A stretch of 60,446 nt of DNA from JAVBLW01 sp031553215 (GCA_031553215.1 JAVBLW010000014.1:1-60446); one strand, 5' to 3'. Shown: positions 16,839 to 26,870, counted from the stretch's first letter. Translations and numbers: made by a program. Notes: generated by a model not told the origin, from the sequence alone.

Positions 16839-18197
16839 TTAATTCTTTAAACTTTGAAGTGGGGCAGGAATTTGTCCACCACGATTAATAAATGTATCAC
16901 ATTTGAATTTATTTACTTTCATAATTGGCCCATATCCTAATAATCCACCAAAATTGATTTCTTCATCAGGATTTTTACCAATGGCAGGAATAACTCTAAC
17001 TGCAGTAGTTTTACTATTAACCATACCAATAGCCGCTTCATCAGCGATTATTCCTGATATAACTTCAGCTGGAGTATCACCAGGTATTACAATCATATCT
17101 AGACCTACTGAACATACAGCAGTCATTGCTTCTAATTTTTCTAAAGAAAGAGAACCAACTCTAGCTGCTTTAATCATACCCGCATCCTCAGTAACTGGAA
17201 TAAATGCTCCACTTAATCCACCTACTCTACTTGAAGCCATAACTCCACCTTTTTTAACGGCATCATTTAGCATGGCAAGACAAGCAGTTGTACCATAAGC
17301 ACCACAGCTTTCTAATCCAATTTCTTCTAAGATATATGCAACAGAATCTCCAATTGCTGGAGTTGGGGCCAATGATAAATCTACGATCCCAAAAGGAACA
17401 TTTAAAGCTTTACCAGCTTCTGTACCAACTAATTGACCCATTCTAGTAATTTTAAATGCTGTCTTTTTAATAATATCAGCTATTTCAGAGATACTTGCAT
17501 CTTTAGGAGCTAATTTGATGGCTTCTCTAACAACACCTGGACCACTTACACCAACATTAATAACAACATCAGCCTCACCTACACCATGGAAAGCTCCTGC
17601 CATAAATGGGTTATCATCAACTGCATTACAGAATACAACTAATTTACCAGCACCAATACATTCTCTATCTTGAGTAAGTCTTGCAGCTTCTAAAACCACT
17701 TGTCCCATCTTTTTAACAGCATCCATATTGATTCCTGCTTTAGTAGAACCAACATTTACAGATGAACATACTTTATTTGTTACACTTAATGCTTCAGGAA
17801 TTGAATTAATCAATTCAAAATCTCCAGGAGCATATCCCTTCTGAACTAATGCACTGTATCCACCGATAAAATCAATTCCAATTTCCTCAGCTACTTTATC
17901 TAATGTCTTAGCATATTGTATAGGATTTCCACCACTTACACCTACAAGCATTGCAATAGGAGTAACACTTACTCTTTTATTAACAATAGGTATACCGTAC
18001 TTCTTAGCAATTGCATCACCAGTTTTAACTAAGTCTTTTGCTAGTCTATAAATTTTATTATAAACTTTTTCACAACTCTTATTTATATCAGAGTCCATAC
18101 AATCAATTAAAGATATTCCCATTGTAATAGTTCTAATATCTAAATTTTGATTTTTAATCATTTCAATTGTTTCTAATATTTCCTTATTTGAGAACAT
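16839..18197 (-). CDS. PFL-family protein, UPF0210/DUF711
   Basis: 452 residues, the usual family length. The protein begins MFSNKEILETIEMI and has long conserved Gly-rich segments such as VGVSGPGVVREAIK, GAYGTTACLAMLNDA and GGLSGAFIPVTEDAGM. The family is conserved across anaerobes and Firmicutes with structural similarity to glycyl-radical enzyme folds, but its reaction is not established. It is always found next to a UPF0237 ACT-domain protein, as here, nine bases upstream. An amino acid or similar ligand sensed by the ACT partner is a reasonable inference. The RBS is AGAGGTGTGTT. Confidence 0.92.
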   Translation of the reverse strand: MFSNKEILETIEMIKNQNLDIRTITMGISLIDCMDSDINKSCEKVYNKIYRLAKDLVKTGDAIAKKYGIPIVNKRVSVTPIAMLVGVSGGNPIQYAKTLDKVAEEIGIDFIGGYSALVQKGYAPGDFELINSIPEALSVTNKVCSSVNVGSTKAGINMDAVKKMGQVVLEAARLTQDRECIGAGKLVVFCNAVDDNPFMAGAFHGVGEADVVINVGVSGPGVVREAIKLAPKDASISEIADIIKKTAFKITRMGQLVGTEAGKALNVPFGIVDLSLAPTPAIGDSVAYILEEIGLESCGAYGTTACLAMLNDAVKKGGVMASSRVGGLSGAFIPVTEDAGMIKAARVGSLSLEKLEAMTAVCSVGLDMIVIPGDTPAEVISGIIADEAAIGMVNSKTTAVRVIPAIGKNPDEEINFGGLLGYGPIMKVNKFKCDTFINRGGQIPAPLQSLKN

Positions 18198-18206
18198 AAC
18201 ACACCT

Positions 18207-18476
18207 CTAGATCTTATGCATTGAGTTAAAAATATCTTCATGCATTACATGTACATCAACGTTTTTATTAACTCCTATTTCCTTCATTGCATCTATGAAG
18301 TCTGAAAATTCAACATTTAAATCATCAATATTTACTACCATAAACATTGCAAAGTAATCCTTTAAAATTGATTGGCTTACTTCAATAATGTTTGCATTAT
18401 ATTTATAACATCCTGTTGATATAACTGATAATATACCAACTGAATCTTTCCCTAAAACTGATAAAACTGCATTCAT
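18207..18476 (-). CDS. ACT-domain protein, UPF0237
   Basis: 89 residues forming a single ACT domain: MNAVLSVLGKDSVGILSVIS is the first strand, loop and helix, and VDVHVMHEDIFNSMHKI is the C-terminal end. ACT domains bind small ligands, often amino acids, and control partner enzymes. The frame extends upstream to 18524, but AAGGAGTGATATT before ATG 18476 fixes the start and gives the family's normal length. It is co-transcribed with the UPF0210 gene just downstream. Confidence 0.92.
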   Translation of the reverse strand: MNAVLSVLGKDSVGILSVISTGCYKYNANIIEVSQSILKDYFAMFMVVNIDDLNVEFSDFIDAMKEIGVNKNVDVHVMHEDIFNSMHKI

Positions 18477-18520
18477 AATATCACTCCTTCTAATAATTAT
18501 ACGAAAACGTATATCTTTTT

Positions 18521-20377
18521 TCAATTATTAATTAATAAATCTTCTTTTTCGCGCTTAAATTGATTTAAATATAATTCAAAATAATGTCCACGTTTACTTA
18601 ATAACTCCTGATGGCTTCCACTTTCCACCACCACACCCTTATCAAGCACTAATATTAAATCACTATTTACAATAGTAGATAATCTATGGGCTATTACAAA
18701 ACTTGTACGTCCCTTTAGAACCTTACCAATAGCATTTTGAATTACTAACTCTGTCTTAGTATCAATACTTGAGGTAGCTTCATCTAGTACTAAAATGCGG
18801 GGGTTAGTAATAATAGCTCTAGCAAAACTTATTAATTGTCTTTCTCCAAGTGATAATTTATTACCACCTTCACCAACTTCACTATTATATTTATCATCTA
18901 ATCTAGAAATGAATTCATGAGCATTAACTAATTTAGCTACCTCAATAACTTCTTCATCAGTCGCATCTAGTCTACCATATCTAATGTTTTCCATAATTGA
19001 GCCACTAAATAATTGTGGACTTTGTAATACGTAGCCTAATTTAGAATGAAGCCAACCAAGACTTCTTTCTTTATAATCTTTACCATCAATTAAGATATTC
19101 CCCTTAGTCGGTTCATAAAAACGACAAATGAGATTTACAATAGTACTCTTACCACTACCAGTATGACCAACAATAGCCACGCTTTGACCTGCTTTAATAT
19201 GTAGATTAAAATCCTTTAAAACTTCTTCTCCATAACTATATTTAAATGTTACATCCTTAAATTCTATTTCACCATTAATATCTTCATAATTTTCAATCTT
19301 TGGTTCAAAAATCGTACCATATTTTTCAATAACCTCAGGACTATCAACAATTTCTACTTCTTGTTCAATCAATGATACAATTCTTTCTGCGGAAGCTTGA
19401 GCCTGTTGGAAATCTCCAATAACCCTAGATACCTGCATTACTGGATCAAAGAATTGAATTGTATAATCAACAAATAGATATAAACTTGATATAGTCATTA
19501 GATGTCCAAATATCTTAACCTCATCTAATATTATTTTTCCACCAGCATATAAAATACTTGCAACACCTAAATATCCTAAAATAAAGACAACCGGTCCAAA
19601 TGTTGCACCTATTTTTCCAGCCTTTAAGGAATGAACTCGATAATTACGAACACGCTCATTAAATTCTAGTTTATTATTGTCTTCAATTACTAAACTTTTA
19701 GTTGCTTTACTACCTAAGAAGCCTTCATTAAATGAAGCAGTAACCTCACTATTAATCTTCTTTGCCTTACGGTAATAGTAAAGTACTTTTTTCCTTACAA
19801 CAATCGTAAATCCTAGCATTATAGGTGTTAACAATATAACTATTAATGCTAGTAATGGATTTTGGATTAATAAGACAATCAATATACTTATCATCAATAA
19901 TCCGCCCCATAAAATATCAACAAATCCCCAAGAAATAATATTTGATAATGTTCTAGCATCACTAGTCATTCTTGCCATTATCCATCCTTGAGCTGTTCTA
20001 TCAAAATAAGAAAATGATAGTTTTTGAAGTTTCTCATAAGCTTCTTTTCTTAAATCGTAGGAAACTCTTGCCTCCATGATTCCAGCAGCTCTAACATATA
20101 AAAATATACTTACAAAATATCCAATCGCAAAACATATGTATACAACAATAATAATATTAACATTATCAAATCGATTAGGATTAGTATTCTCAAAGTAATG
20201 GCTAATTGAATACTTATTTAATAATGGTAAGGAAATGTTTAATGCGACAGTCATAAACACCGCAATAAACATAGCTGTTAATACTTTTTTATGATTTAAT
20301 GCCGTTTTAATAATCTTCTTCCAAGCGCCCTTTGAATGTTCGCCTGAATATTCTTGATCTTCAAGTGGTTTACTCAT
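18521..20377 (-). CDS. ABC exporter half, canonical catalytic site
   Basis: 618 residues: a six-span exporter membrane domain (about 35-340) and a nucleotide-binding domain (about 370-605). Walker A is GHTGSGKST, the signature is the variant LSLGERQ, and Walker B ends ILVLDEATSSID with the catalytic Glu. It overlaps its partner gene by 8 bases, and the Glu/Asp arrangement of the pair matches heterodimeric multidrug exporters such as BmrCD (YheHI) of Bacillus. The start follows GGAGGTGAAGTAA. Substrate unknown; drug or lipid efflux is likely. Confidence 0.9.
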   Translation of the reverse strand: MSKPLEDQEYSGEHSKGAWKKIIKTALNHKKVLTAMFIAVFMTVALNISLPLLNKYSISHYFENTNPNRFDNVNIIIVVYICFAIGYFVSIFLYVRAAGIMEARVSYDLRKEAYEKLQKLSFSYFDRTAQGWIMARMTSDARTLSNIISWGFVDILWGGLLMISILIVLLIQNPLLALIVILLTPIMLGFTIVVRKKVLYYYRKAKKINSEVTASFNEGFLGSKATKSLVIEDNNKLEFNERVRNYRVHSLKAGKIGATFGPVVFILGYLGVASILYAGGKIILDEVKIFGHLMTISSLYLFVDYTIQFFDPVMQVSRVIGDFQQAQASAERIVSLIEQEVEIVDSPEVIEKYGTIFEPKIENYEDINGEIEFKDVTFKYSYGEEVLKDFNLHIKAGQSVAIVGHTGSGKSTIVNLICRFYEPTKGNILIDGKDYKERSLGWLHSKLGYVLQSPQLFSGSIMENIRYGRLDATDEEVIEVAKLVNAHEFISRLDDKYNSEVGEGGNKLSLGERQLISFARAIITNPRILVLDEATSSIDTKTELVIQNAIGKVLKGRTSFVIAHRLSTIVNSDLILVLDKGVVVESGSHQELLSKRGHYFELYLNQFKREKEDLLINN

Positions 20378-22187
20378 TTACTTCACCTCCATCAATCAAC
20401 TTTATAAATTCTTTTTCTAATTGCCCTTGTATACCCCATAATTCCTTATATAAGCCTTCTTTATTAGCTAATTGTTCATGAGTACCAACTTCTTTAATTA
20501 TTCCATTTTCTACAACAATAATTTTATCTGCTTCCTTAGCAGTCGTTGTACGGTGAGTAACTATTATCATTGTCTGAAAATTTTCACGATTCTTTAAAGC
20601 TTTACGAATCATTAAATCCGTCTTATTATCTAAGGCACTCAACGAATCATCAAATATAATAACTGGACTTTCATCAACTAGAATACGAGCAATCGCTACT
20701 CTTTGTTTTTGTCCACCTGATAAGGTTGTCCCTTTTTCTCCAACAATAGTATCATATCCTAATTCAAAGCGATCTATTTCATCCGCAATATTGGCAATAT
20801 CAGCGGCATGGTATACTTTTTCTTTACTAGCTAATTTATCAGTTATTGAGATGTTTTCATAAATCGTTTTTGAGAATAGGAATGGATCTTGTGGAACCAT
20901 CTTGATATTTCTTCTCAAATGTTTTTTCTCAATGTCTTTAAGCTCAATACCATCTATTAGTACACTACCAGTATCGTAATCTAGCATTCTTGTTAATATA
21001 TTACAAATAGTTGATTTACCACTACCTGTTTTACCAACAATTGCTACAGTTTCACCTGGATTAATATCAAAAGTAACACCTTTTAACAATTTAGTATTAT
21101 CATCTTTGAATTCGAAATGAACATCTTTAAATTCAATTTTACCAGTAATTTTAGGAGTAAGTGTTCCATTATCTTCAAATTCAATCTTTTCTTCTAACAC
21201 TTCTTCCAAACGATTAACCCCAACAATTGTTTTACCAAATTGAGCAATTATTCTACCTAATCCTCTAATTGGCCATATTAGCATCCCAAGCAATAATAAA
21301 CATGCTGTAATATCCGCCATATCTACTAAACCTTTTTTAGCTAGCATGATACTAACAAGTATCGTCAATCCATATTGTAAGGTAACTGAGCCATCCATAA
21401 ACCCCCAAAATAGGGCCATTTTACTATTAAACTTTTCAGTTGCTTTTGTATATTCTCTACTTGCCTCATCCATCTTATCAAACTCATATTTTTCAGTCGC
21501 AAATACTCTTACAACTCGAGAATTATTAACATTCTGTTGGATAATAGATGTCATTTTAGACTCTTGTTTTTCGATCTTTTTAAATGCTTTATTAACATAT
21601 GCAAAATATATTACTGAAGCAATACCCGTAATTGGAATAATTATCATACTAACCCACATTAAAGTTACATTAATATGATATACCTGATAAGCTCCAATAC
21701 CAATCGTCACAAAGATATTTACCAATTCAGGAAACTGAGTTGAAACAAATTTAGAAGATGTCTCAACATCTGATGTACATCTTTGAATTAAATCCCCAGT
21801 ATCAACATTATTGTGATATGAATATGACAAATCAGTTATATGACTATACATTTTAACTTTCATATCTCTTGATATATTTTCTGTTATAACATTTTGTCCA
21901 TAGTTCGCAATAAATCTCATTACTGATCTACCTGCTTGAATTGATACCATAGAGATACCAACAATTAAGACAACCATTAAAGGCTCCTTACCTTTTTCAA
22001 ATATATTTATTAAAAAAGATGGCAAATTAACATTACGTTCTTCACCACCGATAACCTTAAAAGCATATTGTACAAGTAAAGGCAAAAATGAATATGTGTA
22101 CTGCAAAACATAGTTTAATCCAAGCAAAAAAAGAATCATCCAAAGATATTTCTTTGCCCATTTATATAAATTCTTTATTCCTTTCAT
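20370..22187 (-). CDS. ABC exporter half, degenerate catalytic site
   Basis: 605 residues with the same layout as its partner. Walker A is GKTGSGKST, the signature is the standard LSGGQKQ, and Walker B ends VIIFDDSLSALD, so Asp replaces the catalytic Glu. Thus one of the two ATP sites of the dimer is degenerate and the other is complete, as in BmrC/BmrD. Membrane spans lie at about 15-310. The RBS is GGAGGTAAAAA. The gene lies directly after an Lrp-type regulator on the same strand, with only 19 bases between, so the regulator may control this exporter. Confidence 0.9.
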   Translation of the reverse strand: MKGIKNLYKWAKKYLWMILFLLGLNYVLQYTYSFLPLLVQYAFKVIGGEERNVNLPSFLINIFEKGKEPLMVVLIVGISMVSIQAGRSVMRFIANYGQNVITENISRDMKVKMYSHITDLSYSYHNNVDTGDLIQRCTSDVETSSKFVSTQFPELVNIFVTIGIGAYQVYHINVTLMWVSMIIIPITGIASVIYFAYVNKAFKKIEKQESKMTSIIQQNVNNSRVVRVFATEKYEFDKMDEASREYTKATEKFNSKMALFWGFMDGSVTLQYGLTILVSIMLAKKGLVDMADITACLLLLGMLIWPIRGLGRIIAQFGKTIVGVNRLEEVLEEKIEFEDNGTLTPKITGKIEFKDVHFEFKDDNTKLLKGVTFDINPGETVAIVGKTGSGKSTICNILTRMLDYDTGSVLIDGIELKDIEKKHLRRNIKMVPQDPFLFSKTIYENISITDKLASKEKVYHAADIANIADEIDRFELGYDTIVGEKGTTLSGGQKQRVAIARILVDESPVIIFDDSLSALDNKTDLMIRKALKNRENFQTMIIVTHRTTTAKEADKIIVVENGIIKEVGTHEQLANKEGLYKELWGIQGQLEKEFIKLIDGGEVNE

Positions 22188-22206
22188 TTTTTACCTCCAA
22201 ATATTT

Positions 22207-22677
22207 TTAATCTAGTGGAACTGAAGTCGTTTGCTTTTCTACTCCCACAACCATATTAGTTTCTATGTGACTCACAAAAGGAATCGCCATAATTTTATCG
22301 ATAACAAAGTCACGATAAAATTTTAAATCTTTCGCTACAACTTTTATTAAAAAAGCACAATCCCCTGTAATTGTATAGCATTCAACTATTTGAGGAATAT
22401 TATTAGCTTCTTCAATGAATCTTGATGATGTTTCTCTATTAAGCGGCAATAAAGCAACCTTAGCAAACGCAGTCACTTCATATCCTAATACCTTTTCATC
22501 AATAATTGTTGTAAAGTTTTTAATAATTTTTTGTTCCTTTAAATTTTTTGTTCTTAATAAACAAGAAGATGGAGCAAGTCCAATTCTTTTCGATAATTCT
22601 ACGTTAGAAATTGATGCATCCTCTTGTAGAATTTTTAATATTTGCTTGTCGTACTCATCCAAATTTACACTACTCAT
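22207..22677 (-). CDS. Lrp/AsnC family transcriptional regulator
   Basis: 156 residues. An N-terminal winged helix-turn-helix (LDEYDKQILKILQEDASISNVELSKRIG is the start of it, about residues 5-60) is followed by a RAM/AsnC ligand domain with the typical VECYTITGDCAFLIKVVAKD segment. These proteins sense amino acids as octamers. ATG 22677 is selected because TTGGAGG lies eight bases before it and contains the TTG that opens the longer frame. Adjacent genes are a transposase remnant upstream and the ABC exporter downstream. Confidence 0.93.
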   Translation of the reverse strand: MSSVNLDEYDKQILKILQEDASISNVELSKRIGLAPSSCLLRTKNLKEQKIIKNFTTIIDEKVLGYEVTAFAKVALLPLNRETSSRFIEEANNIPQIVECYTITGDCAFLIKVVAKDLKFYRDFVIDKIMAIPFVSHIETNMVVGVEKQTTSVPLD

Positions 22678-22694
22678 ATATTTTTCCTCCAATA

Positions 22695-23408
22695 CTAATA
22701 CTTCAAATAATGAATATATTTTACATCTGCTTTTGCTCTTTTTTCTACTTCAGGAAAAAATCCTGTTATTCTTCTAACTGTTGCAATTACTGTAATATTC
22801 CATTTTTTATCCAAGTATTCATCTAAAAAATCATAATCATTTGGTGATTTTTCTTCAAATAAATGTAATCCTATTTGATTACTTGTGAAAAAATTTCTTA
22901 CTGAAACTAATTTTGCTTTTCCATCATCGATAGAAATCGCATCGATAGAAATCATAATTTGACCATATTCACGCATCATATAATTATATTCCACATCAAT
23001 ATTTTTCTTATAATCCATTTCTAATTTTTCTTTATATTTTTCATATATAATATCAATATTACGATCTGATATCTCAATTCCTTGTTCAACCAGTTTGTCG
23101 CATATTTCATCTCTACTCATATGCTTTTGTTTATAATATGAAATGGTTGCCAAAACCTTAGCTGAATAAGTATATCCCTTGATACATAACTTAGATGCCG
23201 TTTGAGAAGTATAAATAATTTCAGGGTGAGTACAGTCAGGATTTGAACAGCTATACCCTAAATTTTTTACCCTAGAACTACCACCATCATAAAATTGAAT
23301 AACTTTATTACTAACTGTATAACGATACATTAATTTTGTACCACAAAGAGGACAATGTGTTATTTCTGGTTTATATATTTTAGTTTTTTCTTTAATTCTA
23401 TTATCCAT
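22695..23408 (-). CDS. truncated transposase-like zinc-finger/HTH protein
   Basis: 237 residues. Two Cys pairs, CPLC (about 19-22) and CSNPDC (about 54-59), suggest an N-terminal zinc-binding domain. A helix-turn-helix-like region follows (about 85-125, SRDEICDKLVEQGIEISDRN). Residues from about 150 (MISIDAISIDDGKAKLVSVR) resemble the first strands of an RNase H-like DDE transposase core. The protein then stops after an ATVRRITGFFPEVEKRA segment where a full DDE enzyme would continue, so it is probably a 3'-truncated relic. The RBS, GGGAGGTG, is intact, so it may still be made. The family assignment is tentative. Confidence 0.5.
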   Translation of the reverse strand: MDNRIKEKTKIYKPEITHCPLCGTKLMYRYTVSNKVIQFYDGGSSRVKNLGYSCSNPDCTHPEIIYTSQTASKLCIKGYTYSAKVLATISYYKQKHMSRDEICDKLVEQGIEISDRNIDIIYEKYKEKLEMDYKKNIDVEYNYMMREYGQIMISIDAISIDDGKAKLVSVRNFFTSNQIGLHLFEEKSPNDYDFLDEYLDKKWNITVIATVRRITGFFPEVEKRAKADVKYIHYLKY

Positions 23409-23426
23409 CCTAACACCTCCCTTTTT

Positions 23427-24983
23427 TTATTTTGGATAATTAGTTAATAATGCTTGATACGCACTCTCTACAGCTGCTTTTCTAGTAACACCTGTTGTGC
23501 CATATAAAGAATACATATAATGTAATGTATCCGTATATTTCAAATTCTTTTGTGAATCATAATCCATATTGCTATATCCAGGAACACTATATTTTACAGT
23601 TGCTCCAAAGCCAGTTATATTAACATCACTACCATCTAACAAAATATCTAATGTTCCATTTGTACCATTAAAATATATTTCATCACTAAACCATAAGAAG
23701 TTAGCAATAGTTTTAACATATGGATGATCAGATTCTCCGATTGTTGAAGAAATAATAAAGTAATCTGGTTTAATTAACTTCAATAATGACATTTTATTAC
23801 CACCATCAGCATTCCTATTTGTTCCTACATCAGTTCCATGATGACATGCTTTATAAATAACTTCGTCTTCTTCAGTTATATCATTAATTCCCGTATTACT
23901 TGCATTAGAAACCAATTTATTTTCACCAGCATCCTCTAAATCTCCTGCAGCGAAAAGTTTTGTTTCATAATAGGTAATTAAAGTCGCCACTGAATATTCA
24001 TTATAATTTGTACTTGATGGTAATTGATTATTTTCCACGTAATTATTGGTATCCACAATTTCAATAGTAAAATTTTCTTCTATTTCAATTATATTAGTAA
24101 GTCCATTTAATCCATTAACTGCATCATAAGCAGGATAATGAACTGCTCCCTTATCAATATATTCTTGTCTCTTAGTAACCCAACTGCTATGCATAGTATT
24201 TGAATTTCTACTATGTCCATAGTCAATAATATAATCAATACTATCCACTGCATCTAATGATTTAGGCTTACTATCAGAATTTGACATTTTGACTAAACCA
24301 CCCATATGATCAGAATGGGCATGTGTAACTACTAATACTTCAAGTTTTTTATCTTCAGAAATATTTTCTTCAATAAAATCCCTAACATATTCGCCATCAC
24401 CTGCATCACCAGAATCAATAAGCATATCAAAATCACCCTTTTTAATATACAAAGAATCACCATACTTATCATGCATTTCTAATACATAGACATGTAGTTC
24501 TTCATCATTAATAGATAAGGTTTGTGTTACATATGTTTCATTTAAATAATTTTTAGTTGCCACAAAAAGATTTTTTGAAACTACACCACGATAATAAATT
24601 AATCCAATTTTATATGTTCTATTTGCTTTTAACTTAGTAAATTCATATTGGACAAATTCATTTACAATCGTATTATCATCAATACTACTTACCACATCAT
24701 TATTTACATCTAAAACACAAACATCATAGTAATCTAAAACCTTTTTCTCATCATTAACTTTTACAGACACATTAATTCGTTTAGTATCCGTTTCGTCAAA
24801 AACCACTTCGTATTCAATATCGTTAATTTTTTTCGTTGCATCATAATAACTATATCCGAAATAACCACCTGCAGCTACTACTATAAATAGAACTACAATA
24901 ATTAACCATATAAACCATTTACTGCTAGTCACATTTTTTATTTGTTGCTGTTGTTTTTTAGTCATTTTCTTTTTTTTCGCCAT
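23427..24983 (-). CDS. membrane-anchored ComEC-type metallo-beta-lactamase-fold hydrolase
   Basis: 518 residues. A Lys/Gln-rich start (MAKKKKMTKKQQQQ) and one membrane span (about 27-50) place the rest outside the cell. A fibronectin-like strand region covers about 55-150. The MBL domain then carries HAHSDH at 221-226 (H221, H223, D225, H226), a later FAAGDLED Asp ligand and KACHHGTD. ComEC's MBL domain degrades one DNA strand during uptake; stand-alone homologues are common in Firmicutes and of unknown substrate. It is not a full ComEC because there are no channel spans. It precedes a small membrane protein gene on the same strand. Confidence 0.85.
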   Translation of the reverse strand: MAKKKKMTKKQQQQIKNVTSSKWFIWLIIVVLFIVVAAGGYFGYSYYDATKKINDIEYEVVFDETDTKRINVSVKVNDEKKVLDYYDVCVLDVNNDVVSSIDDNTIVNEFVQYEFTKLKANRTYKIGLIYYRGVVSKNLFVATKNYLNETYVTQTLSINDEELHVYVLEMHDKYGDSLYIKKGDFDMLIDSGDAGDGEYVRDFIEENISEDKKLEVLVVTHAHSDHMGGLVKMSNSDSKPKSLDAVDSIDYIIDYGHSRNSNTMHSSWVTKRQEYIDKGAVHYPAYDAVNGLNGLTNIIEIEENFTIEIVDTNNYVENNQLPSSTNYNEYSVATLITYYETKLFAAGDLEDAGENKLVSNASNTGINDITEEDEVIYKACHHGTDVGTNRNADGGNKMSLLKLIKPDYFIISSTIGESDHPYVKTIANFLWFSDEIYFNGTNGTLDILLDGSDVNITGFGATVKYSVPGYSNMDYDSQKNLKYTDTLHYMYSLYGTTGVTRKAAVESAYQALLTNYPK

Positions 24984-24994
24984 TTTCTTATCTC

Positions 24995-25483
24995 CTAATA
25001 ACTATCATCAAAATATACTCTAGTTTTTTTATATTTATTGTAAAAACTATAACCCAATGTGATTAATGTATATATGATCCACAAAAGTATTACATTATCC
25101 GCTAAATCAAAAGTTTGTAAGACAACTAGTGGATATATCATAGCTGTAACTACAAACAATAACACTTTATTTCTCTTAATCAAATTAGGCATTATATTCA
25201 TTAATATCACACCAATTAATATCAACCAAAACTTTTCAAATATAATTAATGAAAATATAATTGCAGTAAGATTGACTAGAATAAATACTATTCTATTTAT
25301 CATATGCATATCACTAAATTTAGCGATACCACCTTCTAAGTATATAAATATTAATAAAAATGTAACAAAAATAACTAAGTATATATTTTCACCATTATTT
25401 TTAGGTTCCTTAACATAAAATACAAGATACAATGAAATAGCTGAGATTAGAAAACTAGTTATTAAATTTTTTATTAATTTCAT
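24995..25483 (-). CDS. small integral membrane protein
   Basis: 162 residues with five to six predicted membrane spans and few polar residues, ending in a basic and aromatic tail (YKKTRVYFDDSY). No family recognised. ATG 25483 is preferred over the GTG nine bases upstream because TAGGTGATAATT is the RBS. It lies 11 bases upstream of the ComEC-like hydrolase gene and is probably co-transcribed with it. Confidence 0.7.
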   Translation of the reverse strand: MKLIKNLITSFLISAISLYLVFYVKEPKNNGENIYLVIFVTFLLIFIYLEGGIAKFSDMHMINRIVFILVNLTAIIFSLIIFEKFWLILIGVILMNIMPNLIKRNKVLLFVVTAMIYPLVVLQTFDLADNVILLWIIYTLITLGYSFYNKYKKTRVYFDDSY

Positions 25484-25552
25484 AATTATCACCTATTTCT
25501 CATATATTCATTATATATTATTTATCATGAAAATAAAACCCATAGAATAATA

Positions 25553-25576
25553 AAAACGGTACCAAAAGGCACCATT
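25553..25576 (-). terminator. terminator after the alpha/beta hydrolase gene
   Basis: Minus-strand GGTGCC, loop TTTT, GGTACC (one G-U pair) and TTTTTATT, starting next to the stop codon. Confidence 0.75.
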
Positions 25577-26230
25577 TCAATCTAAATATTTATTTATAAC
25601 TTCAAGTAGCTTATTATTATTAAAAACATAACTATAATGATCTTCATTTTCTAGTATTTCTACTCTAGAATTAATTATATTTTTATGAAGGTTATTAATA
25701 TGTTTCTTTTTAATTAAATCATTTTTCCCAAACAATAATACAACGTTACTTTCAATTTCTCTTAATGAGGAAATACTAACATTTGGTTCTTTTAACATTA
25801 ATCTTATGTATTTATCTCTTTTAAAGAAATAACTTATTTTCATTTCTAATCTAGAGAAAAATTTTATACCTTTATAATTATAATTAACACCCATCAAAAT
25901 TAATTTCGAAGCAATCTTCTTCTCTTTTATAGCCACTAATAATGCAGCAATTGCACCATCACTAAATCCACATACTATCGGATCTACTATTTCTAATTTA
26001 CTAATAAATTCTATTATATCTAAAGCTATATTTTCATATGTAAGTAAGCCATGTTCACTTTTACCATGGCATCTAGTATCTAATATATATACTTTATATT
26101 TTGACTCTAATTTTTTACTAATATTAGAAAATATCGATGAATCTTCTCTATTCCCGTGAAGAAATATTATAGGTTTTCCATCGCCATATTCTTCATAGAA
26201 AATATTTAAATTATTAATTTTCAATATCAT
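25577..26230 (-). CDS. alpha/beta hydrolase
   Basis: 217 residues with the classic fold. The oxyanion strand IIFLHGN is near residue 21-27. The nucleophile elbow GFSDGA has Ser at about residue 94. An acid follows late in the sequence (LLFGKNDLI) and the catalytic His in NEDHYSYVF near 197. Specific substrate not predictable. The start overlaps the stop of the upstream membrane gene by 17 bases, so translation is coupled in a three-gene operon (26870-27403, 26214-26870, 25577-26230). Confidence 0.85.
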   Translation of the reverse strand: MILKINNLNIFYEEYGDGKPIIFLHGNREDSSIFSNISKKLESKYKVYILDTRCHGKSEHGLLTYENIALDIIEFISKLEIVDPIVCGFSDGAIAALLVAIKEKKIASKLILMGVNYNYKGIKFFSRLEMKISYFFKRDKYIRLMLKEPNVSISSLREIESNVVLLFGKNDLIKKKHINNLHKNIINSRVEILENEDHYSYVFNNNKLLEVINKYLD

Positions 26231-26870
26231 CTTTTAATTTTAATCCTAATATATTTTTTAAATGCTTTACATTCATATCGTGATGTTCTAAAGGAACGAT
26301 AGCATTCGGTTCAATTAAAAGATTTTCTTCTTCAATATAATAAAATCCCTCATAAAAAACCTTATCACCTTGAAAAGAAAAATCTTTTATTTTAGAACTG
26401 ATTGTATCATCAATTTCTCTAAATATTTCAAAACCAACAAATGATGTACAATCATCAATCCCTTTAGTGGTTTTTCCTGATTTATCTTGTTCTGTTTGAT
26501 TCAAATAATTTTCAACATTAGTAATAAGAATAACCTTATATGCAACCTTATTTTCTATTTTAATAAAAGCTGTTCCAAAACTAGTTTTATGAGAATTGAA
26601 TTTTTCTTTTCGAAGAGATTCCTCTAATCTATTAAAATCTTCAACTTCATATTCATTACTTATATAATTAACTTTTTTTTCTTTCACTCTAATAGTTTTA
26701 GATAATGCTACTTGTAGCATAAAAGAAGAAAATAAGAATGCTATAACCATTATTATTGTCCCTACTGTTTGACTAGAAACGGCATATGCCAAAAACACTG
26801 ATAAACATGCTACTACAATACTAACGCCAAATAAAAGCCATGATTTTGCTTTGCTCATTTTTGTAAACAT
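26214..26870 (-). CDS. membrane protein, two N-terminal spans
   Basis: 218 residues. Two hydrophobic helices cover about 10-58, followed by a charged cytoplasmic or external domain with alternating strands (KVAYKVILITNVENYL, FYYIEEENLLIEPNAIVPL). No family recognised. It begins on the TAATG overlap with the upstream gene. A similar strand motif in that neighbour (KFVLVSDYDHYRKL) hints at a shared fold, which I cannot confirm by eye. Confidence 0.7.
   Translation of the reverse strand: MFTKMSKAKSWLLFGVSIVVACLSVFLAYAVSSQTVGTIIMVIAFLFSSFMLQVALSKTIRVKEKKVNYISNEYEVEDFNRLEESLRKEKFNSHKTSFGTAFIKIENKVAYKVILITNVENYLNQTEQDKSGKTTKGIDDCTSFVGFEIFREIDDTISSKIKDFSFQGDKVFYEGFYYIEEENLLIEPNAIVPLEHHDMNVKHLKNILGLKLKDDIEN

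Noticed and set aside
23427..24983. Full ComEC DNA-uptake channel
   Set aside because: Only one membrane span and the MBL domain are present; the channel domain is missing.
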